Of a stretch of 64,000 nt of DNA, positions 9,101 through 19,087 are shown in pieces; position 1 is the first letter of the stretch, and each line of letters begins with the position of its first letter. The stretch spans positions 19,900,628-19,964,627 of the forward strand of contig JAKZAP010000010.1 in NCBI GenBank assembly GCA_023053575.1, given 5' to 3'. The notes under the pieces were generated by a model, which saw nothing but the letters and a program-made list of their open reading frames with translations, did no database searches and was not told where the DNA came from. The position numbers were made by a program, and so were the translations under genes. This DNA comes from Branchinecta lynchi. Its lineage: Eukaryota; Arthropoda; Branchiopoda; Anostraca; Branchinectidae.

Positions 9101-11983
9101 ATGGTGGGAAAAGACTGAAACATACCCTAAATGACATGATTCCACAGGCTGCAGGAAAACATGTATTTAACATTTCAAAGGTTTGCAGCTGCCGAAGCTC
9201 GAAGATGCATTTGGATGTAAAATATTAAAAAACTCTACACTACTATTGCGAATACTCATTGTGAATAAGGATAGTCCTGATAAATCTTGGTAAATAAATA
9301 ATAGCTAGGCTCTTAAGGCGTGTTCTCGGCGTTCCCCGGGGACTCCTCGGGGAATCGAAGGGTACAGCGAGAATAGAGGGAGTCACTCCACGCGGACTCC
9401 CCGTACAGGAACAACGAGAACACGGGGAATGCTTCCAAAATAAATTTTGTTAAAAAAAAAAGTATGCAGTTGACATAGTCTGGATCCACTTTATTTTTGC
9501 TTTTGTTTACTTTGATCGTTTCTAACTAATTTTAAGTTGCACCAACACTAGCAAAAATTGATTGCCCTCCGAATATGAAATGGAGTTCTTTTTTATGATG
9601 ATGATGATGATAGTCGGAGCATTCCCCGTCCGTGGGGACTCGCGAGAATACGAGGACAAACAAAAACATTTTAGAAATTTAACTTAAAAATCCCTACTGA
9701 CCAAAACGACTTATCTTGGTCTCTCCAGACAATTTTAATCGATTAATTGAAGGTTTCGAATGTGTACGGGAACCGACAGACCACAATCTGCAACTTCGTT
9801 CTTTCAGTTATACCCTGAACATTTGGGACGTTGGAGGTCAAAAATCCCTGCGATCATACTGGAGAAACTACTTCGAAAGCACGGATGGACTTATATGGGT
9901 CGTTGATAGTGCCGACCGATTGCGACTTCAGGACTGCAAGAAGGAGCTCCACAGTCTCCTGCAAGAAGAGGTGAGTATGGGGGAGCTACGGCCTTCAGTA
10001 GGAGCCTTTAGGCAGCTCAAAGACCAGAGTGCCTGGTCAGCCAGGGTAAAGACTAATCATAGTTTGGATATCTTCAACCTTTTCCGAAGAAATGACGATG
10101 GTACTGAAAATTATGAGACGAACTCAAACACGTAGGTGACGCAAACACAGTAGTTGCGTTTTTATCCGAATTCTCCTTGCGATTCTCCTCGCAACTTTCC
10201 TATTTTGCGTTTTTGGAATATTGAGATGAAGCGAATTCTCTTTTTCTTGCATTTTTGTCAGAATCGAGAACGGGGAAAGCCTCGCGATTCTGCAGAATCG
10301 AGAAGTTGCTCCGATGGGGAATTCCGTGAATTCTCGATTATCCTCTCTCCGTTCTCCTCCCTGATTGGTCAACAGAGTGCGGGTGTTCAGTATACATACA
10401 GACGTGTACCGGGTTGCGGACGAGCTGCCAAATTAGTGTTTTTGTCAAAAGCGATAATGGAGAAGCCAGAGGAGCACAAACAGTAATTTGTACGAGAATC
10501 GAGAATTCAGAAGCGAGAACTCGGATCAAAAACGCAACTACAGTATCGATCTGGCCATCGAGCCTGCTCTCAGCCATGAAAGGATGTATAATGTATTTGT
10601 TTTGATTATCTGAAAATTAAGTGACCCTGAACCTGAGTAGAAAGATATCGGTTTTATTCTTCTAGAACTATCGTGGTAAAATCCAAATTTGTCGAAATCG
10701 TCAACATATACAAAAGTAAACACTAATAAAGATTACAAATTTTAACGAAAGACGGTACAAACGTCTTTTCATACCGTACATGGTCACATTTTACCTGTTG
10801 GAATTTTGGGATCGCCACTGAGGCCGCTCTTTCAGATCGTTCGGGAGCAGTCTTTGATGGTGGCGGAATACTTATGGTTTCAGTTTCAGTTTATTTCAAA
10901 TGTCAACACATATCGTGGCTTGGGGCCAAATGGCGTGTTGAATACGTCAATATACATGAAGGCAAATCAATAATGTCTGTCATAATATCAAGATAAATAA
11001 TTCAAACTAAATATGGCCTAACACAAAAACATAAAAATGAGACACAAACGAGAATGACTAAACCTCTTTGTTGAAAATATGTACAAATTTAGGGATAAAA
11101 CTATTTCTGTACCAGTCTATTTCTTCCTTATAAAACTATTTCTGGAGCAGTCTTTGATGGTGGCGGAATACTTATGGATATGGTGCTCAAGCCATTTTCT
11201 TACCAAAAGTCATGCACAGTTTCAACCTACGGGACTCGAGTTTAAATTTCTGAAGGAGCTCATTATAAGGAATTTTGGGGGAGTTTGACATAAGCAGTAG
11301 GGCACGCTTCTGTATTTTCTCGATCCAATAAGCCTCGTCCTCAGTAAGGCCAAAGTGCCAAGCTTCCACAAGATATTCTAGCCCCGAACGTATAAAAGGA
11401 ACATAGCAGTAGAACTGATGAACGCAACCTACTTCCATAATCACTCCATATATTTCTAAACCCGGAGACCCGAATTCCTCCGGTACATTCTAATCCCTCT
11501 AACAAAACCACGCTGATTCTCTCACTTGCCGTTCACACACCTTCGGTGTGTATCACGCTGTCGACGGTTGTCTGTGAGAAGTTCTTCCTAAATTGTTTTC
11601 CTGTTTTCGGTACAAGTAAACGGGTCTCGGAAAAGGCTTAAAACAGCCAAAAATGTGGGTTATTTGTTGAAAGCATAGCCTAGTTTTAAAGTATTCAAGT
11701 ATTTTAAAATACTGCAATTTGAAGAGCAAATAGTGCGAGGGGTCCTTTAATGTTTATTTTACCTTAGCGTCTTGCTGGTGCAACACTCCTGGTTTTCGCT
11801 AATAAGCAAGATCTCCCGGGAGCAATGAAGTCAGAAGAAATCAGAGACGTTTTGGGACTCGACGATATCAAAACTCACCACTGGAAGATTATATGGTGCA
11901 GTGCTATGACCGGTGAGAATCTTCTAGAAGGAATGGACTGGGTCCTAAGTGATATCGCTTCACGCATTTTTACGGCGGATTAG
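3095..11983 (+). CDS. ARL2: ARL2, ADP-ribosylation factor-like GTPase 2 (multi-exon gene)
   Basis: ARL2 is a small Arf-family GTPase that works with tubulin cofactor D and with prenyl-binding PDE6D/UNC119-type effectors in tubulin folding and cargo release. Recognised exons are 3095-3142, 4916-5026, 9808-9970 and 11768-11983, each bounded by GT-AG sites and joining in frame from exon 2 onward. In order they give the MGLLTI N-terminus, P-loop GLDNAGKTT, switch I ([10 protein letters not shown]), switch II ([16 protein letters not shown]), the NKQD base-recognition motif, the [10 protein letters not shown]5 region and an SRIFTAD C-terminus typical of ARL2. About six residues between exon 1 and the P-loop exon are missing, so a micro-exon of about 17-20 bp should lie between 3143 and 4915; I could not place it. 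The introns are large because of transposons. Confidence 0.93.
3262..3480. repeat. Partial copy of the AGAGATGGGC element
   Basis: Starts AGAGATGGGCAAATTCGATC and follows the left half of the element at 35396-36333 (repeated GAATCCGAATCC words, then TATAGTTTA and AAATCAGAGGTGA). The right terminus is not seen. It lies in ARL2 intron 1. Confidence 0.6.
3553..3690. repeat. Dispersed hairpin repeat, copy 1
   Basis: Contains GACTCCTCGGGGAATCGAAG flanked by GAATA/TATTC words, and ends in GGGAATTCTTCCAAAAT. The same unit lies at 9318-9450 with about 90% agreement by eye. CGTTCCC and GGGAACG within it are complementary. Confidence 0.6.
3990..4510. repeat. Degenerate inverted and tandem repeat region
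   Basis: CTCTTGTCGGTATTGAAAAC-type units recur at about 60-130 bp spacing, alternating with CCGCACCG and TTTCCTGATT words. Open frames here are by-products of the repetition; none carries a known domain. It lies in ARL2 intron sequence. Confidence 0.5.
4916..5026 (+). CDS. ARL2: ARL2 P-loop exon
   Basis: Preceded by a pyrimidine-rich tract and tatgtag, followed by gtaagt. It encodes the phosphate-binding loop GLDNAGKT, then the KKFNGEDIS and SPTLGFNI switch I region, and ends in EHKG. It starts with the last base of a split codon and ends with two bases of a Gly codon completed by the T at 9808. Confidence 0.95.
5069..5441. repeat. MITE with AAGGAGGGTTTTCG termini
   Basis: The left end AAGGAGGGTTTTCGGGAG and the right end CTCGCGAAAACCCTCCTT are inverse complements with one mismatch and enclose about 370 bp. 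Subterminal words such as CTTTCC and GGAAAG repeat inside. A diverged relative covers about 8525-8640. No coding capacity. Confidence 0.75.
5552..5612. repeat. MITE-B left-end fragment
   Basis: Begins AGTTGCGTTTTTTATCCGAA and continues with ATTCTCGATTCTCG, matching the left terminus of the full MITE-B at 10152-10539. The rest of the element is absent. Confidence 0.7.
5745..6440. repeat. Degenerate tandem repeat with TGGGCCCAGATTGCCC units
   Basis: Four to five copies of a roughly 150-bp unit that includes CCCGTTCATGGGCAACTGGG-like and TGGGCCCAGATTGCCC words. A C-run of about 20 bases lies at 6353-6372. It resembles the internal repeats of the Helentron-like elements in style but not in sequence. 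It lies within an ARL2 intron. Confidence 0.6.
6540..6870. repeat. Dispersed repeat H, copy 1
   Basis: About 330 bp similar to 45925-46240: shared words include TTTGGATTTATA, GGTTTGTTTACATTTAAAG-like sequence and TTATTTCAATACTTGTTTGG. Two further copies of the right half lie at 46093-46556 and 46569-47021. Confidence 0.65.
6961..7165. repeat. MITE-B right-half copy
   Basis: Ends GAATTCGGATCAAAAACGCAACT, the right terminus of MITE-B, shown here only in part, and shares GATTCTGACAAAAAC and CGAGGCTTTCCCCGTTCTCG with it in inverse order. The left end is missing. Confidence 0.6.
7166..7498 (+). mobile_element. Non-LTR retrotransposon 3' end
   Basis: A short open reading segment ends with TAA at about 7313 after a basic stretch containing [10 protein letters not shown]. 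It is followed by a 3' UTR-like AT-rich tract and a tail of five ATTC units at 7479-7498. Short tandem tails in place of poly-A are typical of CR1/L2-type LINEs. Only the 3' end is present. Confidence 0.5.
7499..8080. other. Intronic sequence, no feature seen
   Basis: AT-rich ARL2 intron with no repeat partner elsewhere in the window that I could detect and no open frame of interest. Confidence 0.5.
8083..8200 (-). mobile_element. Non-LTR retrotransposon 3' end (reverse)
   Basis: Starts on the + strand with ATGAATGAATGAATGG, the complement of an ATTC tail, followed by TTTTATCAGCC and ACACAAAATGTG, similar to the LINE tails at 7479 and 32186. Only the tail region is recognisable. Confidence 0.45.
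9318..9450. repeat. Dispersed hairpin repeat, copy 2
   Basis: Second copy of the unit at 3553-3690, with the same GACTCCTCGGGGAATCGAAG core and GGGAATGCTTCCAAAAT end. It lies in the ARL2 intron ahead of the switch II exon. Confidence 0.6.
9808..9970 (+). CDS. ARL2: ARL2 switch II exon
   Basis: Acceptor ctttcag, donor gtgagt. It encodes [15 protein letters not shown], with the catalytic Gln of Arf-family proteins, then [10 protein letters not shown] and a helix ending in LLQEE. An open frame runs back to 9716 but crosses the acceptor and does not match the family, so I start the exon at 9808. Confidence 0.95.
10152..10539. repeat. MITE-B, full copy with 5-bp target duplication
   Basis: 388 bp with termini AGTTGCGTTTTTATCCGA and TCGGATCAAAAACGCAACT, flanked on both sides by ACAGT (10147-10151 and 10540-10544). 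Internal GATTCTGCAGAATC and GAATTCTC words form further inverted repeats. It has no coding capacity and must be mobilised in trans. Confidence 0.8.
10844..11177 (-). mobile_element. Short LINE 3' insertion with 34-bp direct repeats
   Basis: A 34-bp sequence beginning GGAGCAGTCTTTGATGG is repeated identically at 10844-10877 and 11144-11177. Between them lies 266 bp that starts with TTTCAGTTTCAGTTTATTTC, the complement of a LINE-type tandem tail. A long target-site duplication around a 5'-truncated insert is the expected product of target-primed reverse transcription. Confidence 0.65.
11187..11444 (-). pseudogene. LINE reverse-transcriptase C-terminal fragment
   Basis: The translation contains [20 protein letters not shown] and [12 protein letters not shown], the conserved block C-terminal to the palm in CR1/Jockey-group reverse transcriptases, then [12 protein letters not shown]. 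There is no upstream palm domain and no start, so it is a dead fragment in ARL2 intron sequence. It lies outside the 34-bp direct repeats and is a separate insertion. Confidence 0.7.
11425..11760. repeat. Dispersed repeat G, copy 1
   Basis: Shares TTCCATAATCACTCCATA, CGGAGACCC, CACGCTGTCGACGG-like and AGTGCGAGGGGTCCTTTAA words with 23805-24150, and inversely with 49310-49620. Its right end lies only a few bases before the acceptor of the ARL2 terminal exon, so the insertion sits next to the polypyrimidine tract. Confidence 0.75.
11768..11983 (+). CDS. ARL2: ARL2 terminal exon
   Basis: Acceptor ttaccttag, then [20 protein letters not shown] with the NKQD guanine-specificity motif, [15 protein letters not shown] and the C-terminal SRIFTAD followed by TAG. 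No consensus AATAAA is evident in the next 80 bases; a TATTAAAAC at about 12031 is the nearest candidate. Confidence 0.95.
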   Translation, partial: RLAGATLLVFANKQDLPGAMKSEEIRDVLGLDDIKTHHWKIIWCSAMTGENLLEGMDWVLSDIASRIFTAD

Positions 11984-12134
11984 CCTTTCATTTTCACGTC
12001 TTCATCCGATTTTGTCTCGCTTTTTTATTTTATTAAAACTCTTATGGCCGCAGAAACAGGATTTGACTGCAGCAGGCTTATTGCTACTTGTCTTCAAAGC
12101 CTGATGATCATAAGGAGGGGGGGGGGTTGCATTA

Positions 12135-13070
12135 AACCGCTTTCACGCTGAAGCGTGGAGCCTTTCGCACTAAGCTACGCAACCTCTGCGTCACGGTTGC
12201 GGTGACGTAGGTATGCGTAGGTATGACGGTTGCGGTGACGTAGGTTGCGGCGACGCAACGCAAGAATAGAAATAAGTTCTATTCTTGCGTTGCGTCAACG
12301 CGTTAGGCATCAGATTTTCAGTGAAAAATAGAAGTTTTTGAAGAGAAACTGGAGAATAACCTACTAATGATGAGTGTGTCCGAAAGCTTTTTGGTGCTGT
12401 AAATGCTGCATTAATGCTGCATTGTCTAAAAAAAAAATTGAGCGAAAGCTGTTACCATTGTTTCTTCTCTGACACTTCTAGAATACCAAAATTTAAGTCA
12501 GGAAGAAGAAGAAAAAAGAATTAGCTGTGTAAAGCTGACAAAATGTATCAGCTACTGATATCCAACCTTCTTATCTTCCCTTTCTCCGTTGTCCATGGTC
12601 ACAACTGGTGATCATGATCGCCAGTTGTCTTAGAATTAGGAATATTTGCCGAGTTGTCAGTAATCTTTTTGAATTTGTTATTTTTGCCGCCGAAAACACT
12701 TAGAGAATCGCCGTACTCCCCGGTTTCTTCTTGAAAATTCAGCATAAAATTTATTATTCTTGCTGAATTTGTCGAGGAATTGTATGCTGAATTAATGCTG
12801 CATTAATTGAGCGAAAATTTAAGTTCGAAAGCGAAATGCTGCATAAATTTCGTTCGTTTTGGAGCTTTCGGACACGTTCGATGATTCAAAACTTACTAAT
12901 TGATGAAAGAAATGAAATTTTGGCAGAAGAAATCGAAGAAGGAAACCGTAAATACGCGTCCAGCATCACATGTTCTCGCGTTGGTGTGAAACATACGCTA
13001 CGCAACACAAGATGAACGCATACGTGACGCATCGCAACGACGCGTCAATGTGAAAGCGGTTTTATTTTGT
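12135..13070. mobile_element. Non-autonomous DNA element with AAACCGCTTTCAC termini
   Basis: The left end TTAAACCGCTTTCACGC and the right end GTGAAAGCGGTTTTAT are inverse repeats about 930 bp apart. Subterminal GACGCAACGCAAG and CTACGCAAC words recur inverted on both sides. No transposase is visible. It lies 150 bp downstream of ARL2. Confidence 0.65.
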
Positions 13071-13749
13071 GCGTTCAATATGTCAATGGCACATTGTAAG
13101 ATGAGCTCAAGTCTTCTCAGCTAGGGTAAAGCACAGACAGCGCTGTCAAAACTTTGACAACAGAACACAAGGATGCGCAAGGTCAACAGATTACCCGATT
13201 TCTGCGAGTAACTCTTTCCTAACTTCGAATTTTAAAGTGAAGAATCCTTTGGAAACTTTAAATGGTAAAATCCAGAACTTTCATAAAAAGGTTGACAACA
13301 TTCTTCTTCATCACAACATTTTTTCACAAAAAAGCGCCCTGATTAGTTTGTTTATTTGAGCTTCGTGTTTTTCCATGTACTTCGTTGTATATTTAGTAGG
13401 CTAATTTGTCTTTAACGGTCAGCTCTTTTATTAGTATGTAAGTATGTGTGAGTTTGACTGACATGTTGTTGTTCCTTTTTATACATTACTCTTCAGTCTT
13501 GAAGGATTCAAATAAATAATAATAGTAATAATACTTGAAGTTGCCTATATATTACATCGAGTTTTCCAGATCTTGTGTCTTGTAAACAATGCTTGTTACA
13601 CCAGACGAATGTTTTTGTTTAATCTCAAAAGGTAAGTGGAGGGATACCTATTAAATTCAAATTTATTTATAACCCGTCTAGGTAAAGATGTAGTAGGGTA
13701 AAAATGAAGAAAAAAAAAGAAACAACACAACAACAACAACCAAAATAGT
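13071..13749. other. Intergenic, LINE-tail-like microsatellite only
   Basis: Nothing coding. At 13511-13532 AATAAATAATAATAGTAATA follows an AT-rich tract and resembles the 3' tail of a + strand non-LTR element, but no body is recognisable. Confidence 0.4.
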
Positions 13750-14329
13750 CAAAATTCAGTAAACCGGAACATCATGGAGCTCCATGGGTGGTTACAATTT
13801 TCCTTTATCCTATTGCTGGATCTCAGGATAGCCGCGGACGGATCAGCTATACGGAACTTTTCGATGAGATGGATGTTTCTTGTCCAGGGGAGGGGGGGGA
13901 GGCGTAGCAAATATTTAGAAAACCGAAAGAAAATGGAACGGATTTGACGAAGATTTTCGTTACTGAAGATGGTCCAGAAAGGGGAAAGATACAGAAACTG
14001 TTTTTGATCCGTGGGCTTTGCGGACATCGCGGCATCTCTTGACGACCAAGTTGCGTATGCGCTTTGCTTCGTCTAGGCGGTTCGTTTCGAGCAAATTGTC
14101 TCTTTGCAAGATGAGCTCTCGAAATTTCGTCGGTCATCCACGGTTTATCCACGGTGAATGAATACTGTCACCCGTTACGGGCAGTGCTCTCTTAGGGTGT
14201 AGTTAGTTCACAGTGTATTATTTAATTTTGTTAATAAAGAAACTGAAACTGAAAAAACTGAAACTATCAAGTGGATTAATCGTTTTCTCTTTCCCCTTGA
14301 ACGTGCTGACCATGAAGTTCTCTGCCATC

Positions 14330-14664
14330 GAGTTAGCGTCGTCAAGTTTCAGGATGTCTGACCAGTTCTGAGACTGCAACCACAGCTTGTAGGCTGTTAT
14401 GTTTTCCTCTGTGATGGGCCGGAAAGGTATGACTTCTTTGTCATTTCTAGGCTTGAAGTTATTTGGTTGCCGCCGTACAATCAAATGGTCACTTTGGCTA
14501 AGAGGATGTTGTACGACTGGGTTTTTATAGTATTCTCTGCAGTTGGTGAATACTAGGTCGAGTGTTTTACTAAGTCGTGTTGGACACTTAACCAGTTGCT
14601 TAAGGGGCAGGGTATCAGCGACCCACTTCAGTTTGATGTCGTTGAAATCGCCAGCGACGAACAA
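14330..14664 (-). pseudogene. LINE endonuclease C-terminal fragment
   Basis: Contains AGDFN (Asp/Asn catalytic pair), LDLVFTN and SDHLIV (catalytic Asp-His), in the order expected for the C-terminal half of an APE endonuclease. It follows the fragment at 14803-15204 in a shifted frame. Confidence 0.7.
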
Positions 14665-14802
14665 TGCAGCATATGGATATTTGCATCTAATTCAGTCTAC
14701 ACATTTCTGTAGGTATGTAGGGAAATAAACGACTCCATAGATTACTGAACCGAACGTTTTGGGCAATTTCTTAGGACGAGTCCATAACCATAGAACTTCA
14801 AA

Positions 14803-15204
14803 CTAGTGCTCGCGTGTGACTGGTATATCAAGTATCCTGCTTTTAATAGACTTTTTGTAAATGAAACAGACACCTTCCCCTTGCTGAACAGGCTGTCCGT
14901 CTCCTCCGTATCTAGGTAATAAGTGGGTTCTGTAGCCGTCAATTTGAATCAGCGTTGCTGCTGGAATCCATGTCTCGGCTATGGCCGAGATGTCAGTACT
15001 ATCGCCGTGTATTAAGTGGTCGAGCTCATCGATCTTATTACCGATGGACTGCGCATTTATCAGAGTAGGAGGGGTAGTTGTTAAGTGACACAGAAGGTTT
15101 GGTTTTAGCCTTAACTCTGTTCTTCCCTCTTTGCAGGTCATTGAACAGTTTCTCATAATCACTCTGCAGGCTACAAGGCACTGGGCTGGTGGTTTGTTCA
15201 CCAA
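14803..15204 (-). pseudogene. LINE endonuclease N-terminal fragment
   Basis: Carries LINAQSIGNKIDELDHLI and the AETW block, in which Glu is the metal-binding residue of APE-type endonucleases, then GEGVCFIYKKS. It ends before the histidine-containing half, which continues in another frame at 14664. A frame break near 14800 inactivates it. Confidence 0.7.
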
Positions 15205-15520
15205 TGCGGTGGCTGAAAAGACGGCGGTAGGTTTGGGATTTCTGGTCCTATCTTCGTTTGAGTTTGTAGATTTGATGATGGTGGTGTTAGGCGGTAGAAG
15301 TCAAGGAAACTAATGTTTATTCAGTTTGGAGGTAGTGGTATCAAGCGGTGACGTCGAGTAATATTGGTGGGTCGTCAGTTCGTGAAGAAAATGTTTAGGG
15401 TTGAGTTTGGCAATGGTAGTTGAGGATAGAGTTTAGTTTATCTTTTTGCTTAACCGTTTCCTGAATTTGTAGTTGAAGAAGACTCTCACCCCTCTCTGTT
15501 GGCCACACTTCACGTTGTTT

Positions 15521-15964
15521 TTAACTAGGTATTCGCGTGCACCAGATGGCCAGTTGCAGGTGGATTGTATGTGTGGCTGTGGCTGAATCTGCAGTTATCG
15601 GCAAACTTGCAAACCCCTTGCAGGTGGAAGCGGCAACCCTGGGTCCGTTTATTCGATGTATTCGGACTCGCCAAGGCGATGAGGTGTCCCATGGGCACCA
15701 GTAATCAGTCGTGGGTCTCTTTGTGTGGTGGTGATTGTCCATTTCTGTATTTGAGTGGAAAAAGTTACATTTAACACCAGAGTTGGGTTTGGATTTTCCT
15801 AGGGCATACCTTTGGCATTTTTCAGGGTGCAAAAGTTGACAAGATGATTTGAGCGAGCAACCAGTCGATGCGTGGTGTTTGTCGCATATTCCTGGACGAT
15901 CTAGAACGCGTACGAATTTGCAGTTGTTCCCTCGCTTGCAATGCTCTTTTTTTAATAAATACAT
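15521..15964 (-). pseudogene. LINE ORF1 fragment with CCCH zinc fingers
   Basis: The translation shows three closely spaced Cys/His clusters: CKRGNNCKF, then CDKHHASTGCSLKSSCQLLH, then a third ending CNFFH. This spacing matches CCCH-type RNA-binding fingers. It sits upstream of an endonuclease relic on the same strand, so it is best read as the nucleic-acid-binding end of a LINE ORF1. The frame continues past the fingers into sequence without similarity. Confidence 0.55.
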
Positions 15965-16797
15965 TTGGTCTTTGGTAGGGACGGGTATGAACGTGGCGGG
16001 TAGTATAGGCTTGCTTGACCCCGTGCTGCCAAGGAAGGTGACGCTTCCGTCATGATTTGCGTCTTCGGTTGGGTCTACCTAGTTCGCGCTTGGGGTGTGG
16101 TGTGCTGCGAGGTTTGCTGTTGCGAGACGCAATAGTTGTGCTGTTGCGAGCTTCATTGGGCTCTGAAGAAACAAATCGAGGATGTCCGACGGGCCAGGGT
16201 TGGCCATATTTGGGTGCCTATCATAAGACCTTGGAATGGCATGGCCAGATGCAAATCTGTTTGGGTTTGTCCAAGAGGATCTGTCTTCGATCAGATGCCC
16301 AAAGTGGCGCATATACGACTCAGCGGCCTTCTGACGAGTCTAGGGAACTGTAAGTCCGTGAGCCGGGTTGATTTTGTAGGGAGTACGCAAGACAGTAAAG
16401 TTGGATTTTCCGTCTGAGTTCCAACAGACTCTGTCAGTTTGCCAGAGAGCAGAGATTTATGAGGGTCGTCAATGTCAGTTTGTTACAACTGTCCTTCAAG
16501 CTTTCCTTAATAAGCTCGTCGCGACGAACAACGTCACGCAGGAGTAGAATTGACTCGTCCAAGACTGTGGAGCGGTGCGTGATAACTTTTTGTTGTTCAC
16601 TGATAATTGACTCGCGCTTCTCTATCCTTACTGTCATTCTCGAGAAGCCCATCATTAACTCTCTATACGGGATATCCCAAGCAAGAGAGAAGTTTTCTAA
16701 ACGAGAATTATTAAATTTGCGATCTTCGGCAGTCTGACAGCGACACCAGCGAGTGGGTGACCACTCCTTAGCAAAAGGCCAGAGCCAGCCAGACTAC

Positions 16798-17037
16798 AGC
16801 TGCGTTTTTTTGGATGTAGTTTCGGCGGAGTTTCGCTTAAAAGCCGTTTTATTTGTCCATTCCATTTGCTGTAGTTTCGAACCTGAAACTACAGAGCTCA
16901 AACTACAAACTACCTCGCCGACGTAGTTTGGTGTAGTTTGACTTTTCAGAAACAAGAACTCAGTAAAACGCAAGGACAAAACAAGAGCCAAACTACAAAC
17001 TTTGACAAAACAAAAGTGAATCCAATAAAACGCAACT
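16798..17037. repeat. MITE-A, full copy
   Basis: 240 bp with termini AGCTGCGTTTTTTGGAT and ATCCAATAAAACGCAACT, flanked by TAC on both sides (16795-16797 and 17038-17040). The inside repeats AAACTACAAACT and its complement. It shares the outermost AGTTGCGTTTT with MITE-B and MITE-F although the interiors differ. Confidence 0.75.
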
Positions 17038-17320
17038 TACATCTCTTAGTTCAGCATGTTTGGTGTTAGAGCGGCATCTTCCGGGACCCTTCATAGGTAA
17101 GTGATTTTTATTTTCAACAGTAGATGGCATTGATTTGAAGGCTTGTGCATTTCTAGGTCTCGGCGTTGTGATCCGGTTCGCATCGGCAGATGGCACCCGA
17201 ATCATTACCTGTTGATCGTTGCCATCGGTACCGTTGGATTCTGGAATAGGTTTTGACAAGCCGTCTCCGCGAAGTCTGCACCGGTAGTGGTGCTGGAACT
17301 GGGGACAGGTGTTGAACTAA

Positions 17321-17625
17321 GAGCATGTTCCATCCTACTTACCGTAGTTACTACGCATGACGTCACAAATTCTGGCTTTTTGCCGTCAAGGCTGGAACGA
17401 TTTTTCTATTTTCCAGCAGGATCTCACGCCAGGGGCGAATCCGACCAATCACATTCCAGAGATGCGTAGTTACTACGCTTACCACGCTCCCGAGCATGGT
17501 AAGCAAATAGTAACTATTAGTTACTATTCCGACAAGGTTGGAACGGTCAGCGTAGTAACTTTTCGTGAGGATGGAACGGAAATAGTAACTAATAGTAACT
17601 ATTGTTACAAGGGTGGAACACGCTC
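17321..17625. repeat. MITE-C, full copy with TAA target duplication
   Basis: Termini GAGCATGTTCCATCC and GGGTGGAACACGCTC, 305 bp apart, flanked by TAA (17318-17320 and 17626-17628). A three-base TWA duplication is characteristic of PIF/Harbinger-type insertion. The interior is full of short palindromes such as GTAGTTACTAC and holds the palindrome TGACGTCA at about 17358. Other copies are at 34509-34730 and 48200-48416. Confidence 0.8.
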
Positions 17626-17833
17626 TAAAGCTCGGGATCCCTTTTCCCTTGGGTATACACTGAACGTTCATTTTCCGCATTGACACTTCTGGTTTTAAGT
17701 AAGTCAGTTTCAGTGCACTTGTTGGTGTGAACATATTGACTGATGACACACTAAATCTTAATTTTCAACACCTGCCACAACACCAGTCAATCTCTTTCTA
17801 ATGCCTTCCGTTCCTTGCCTAATGGTAATGTCC

Positions 17834-17990
17834 AAGGCCGTATCCAGGGGGGGGGGCCCGAAACATACAAAAATAGTCATTTTTATAGGCTTTTCCCTCT
17901 GATCTGTGTGTTTTTGTACTTTTTTGTCTGGCCAGCAGGCACCCCCCCCCCCCCCCCCCGAAATAAATTCCTGGATACGGGCCTGGTAAT
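17834..17990. repeat. Short foldback element flanked by G and C runs
   Basis: CCGTATCCAGG is followed by a G-run, and at 17941-17959 a C-run precedes CCTGGATACGG. The two ends pair into a stem whose G:C runs face each other. About 150 bp, non-coding. Confidence 0.6.
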
Positions 17991-18779
17991 GTCACTATAC
18001 TTTGCATGGACGTACTGTTTTCACTCACAACACTGTATGGTGTTACTTGCCACTCTTTCCTTGCATATTGGGCAGAAGTTCTCAGATGCTGCAGCTTTCT
18101 TTTTCGTCTTCTGACTCATTGTAAGATATGATGGATGGTCTTGGGTTGGTCAAAAGTCAACCTGTGACAGGAGGGGGGAGTGGGTGGCTATGCAACGGAG
18201 TCGATTAGGGAGCCAAGAGGGGGGCCGCCTTGGTCCATCAATTTGCCCTTGCCAACCTTTAAAAGACAGGCAAGGCAGAAAGTAGTCTTCTCTACAAGGA
18301 AAGACAAAACGATACTAAAACAATACCGCCCAGAGCTAGGTTCATGCGCGCCGTCTATTTCCATGAAAAGAAAGAAAAACCTCTAGTTTCTTAGAGGGAA
18401 AATCCAATACAGATGTCACTATTTAATCGATAAGTGAAAAGTCTTTTACCAAACACAAAAACTCGCTCACCTGATGAGTGTCTTTGATGATCAGGCCCCC
18501 GCGTTGAGTCTTGCTGACAGTTTGGTCGTGCAAGTCGAAACGGTGTTACCGCTGAGACACCTAGCGGATTTTTTGTATCCTCATTTAAACTCTTTTGTTC
18601 GTTTACGACAACAAAAATATCAACTTCCCTATTACAGTTGTTAAAACTCAGGCCTGTATCTTCCGATCGAAAACAATAGAAAACGATCGTAAACAACCGT
18701 TTCCAATTGTTAACAATTGTTTACAGTTGTTAACGATCGTTAACGATTGAAAAAAATTGTTTACGACTTAATTGTTTTC

Positions 18780-18870
18780 ATACGGGCCCGACTCGCGATC
18801 ACCGGACTGACCGACCGACGGAAAATGATCGTTGTATGGCACTTGGCCGGAAGGCAAGTGCCACCGGAGA
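18780..18870. mobile_element. Helentron-like 3' end fragment
   Basis: Contains GACCGACCGACGG, then ATGGCACTTGGCCGGAAGGC and the hairpin partner GCAAGTGCCA. The same terminal hairpin closes the elements ending at 22364 and 38676. Only the 3' end is present. Confidence 0.6.
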
Positions 18871-19087
18871 AAGTAAAAGATAATAAATAAAACACGAAAA
18901 AGAAACACGAAATGAAAGAAGACAACCGAAGGTAACATCGCATCTTGAATTTCGAACTTCTCAATAAATGTATGGTTATGACATAAATTTGACAAGTTGA
19001 GCAGGTGCTTCGCATATTTAAATAACACGACCTCATCTTTTCTATCTCCTTCTTTCGCACAACATGAGTGACACCAGAACGAAATAC

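Larger units (their letters stand above)
13750..16660 (-). pseudogene. Decayed CR1-like LINE (ORF1 plus endonuclease)
   Basis: Reading the minus strand: a coiled-coil segment (16655-16434), a CCCH-rich segment (15964-15521), the N-terminal half of an APE-type endonuclease (15204-14803, with INAQSIGNKIDELDHL and an ISAIAETW catalytic block), its C-terminal half (14664-14330, with AGDFN and SDHLIV), and the linker before the reverse transcriptase (14152-14020, KPWMTDEI). The order is that of a CR1-group element. Frames are interrupted by stops and shifts, and the reverse transcriptase is absent. A second LINE tail (AAACTGAAACTGAAA) interrupts it near 14230-14270. Confidence 0.7.

Noticed and set aside
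9716..9807. Upstream extension of the ARL2 switch II exon
   Set aside because: The open frame crosses a clear acceptor (ctttcag) and the residues do not match ARL2.
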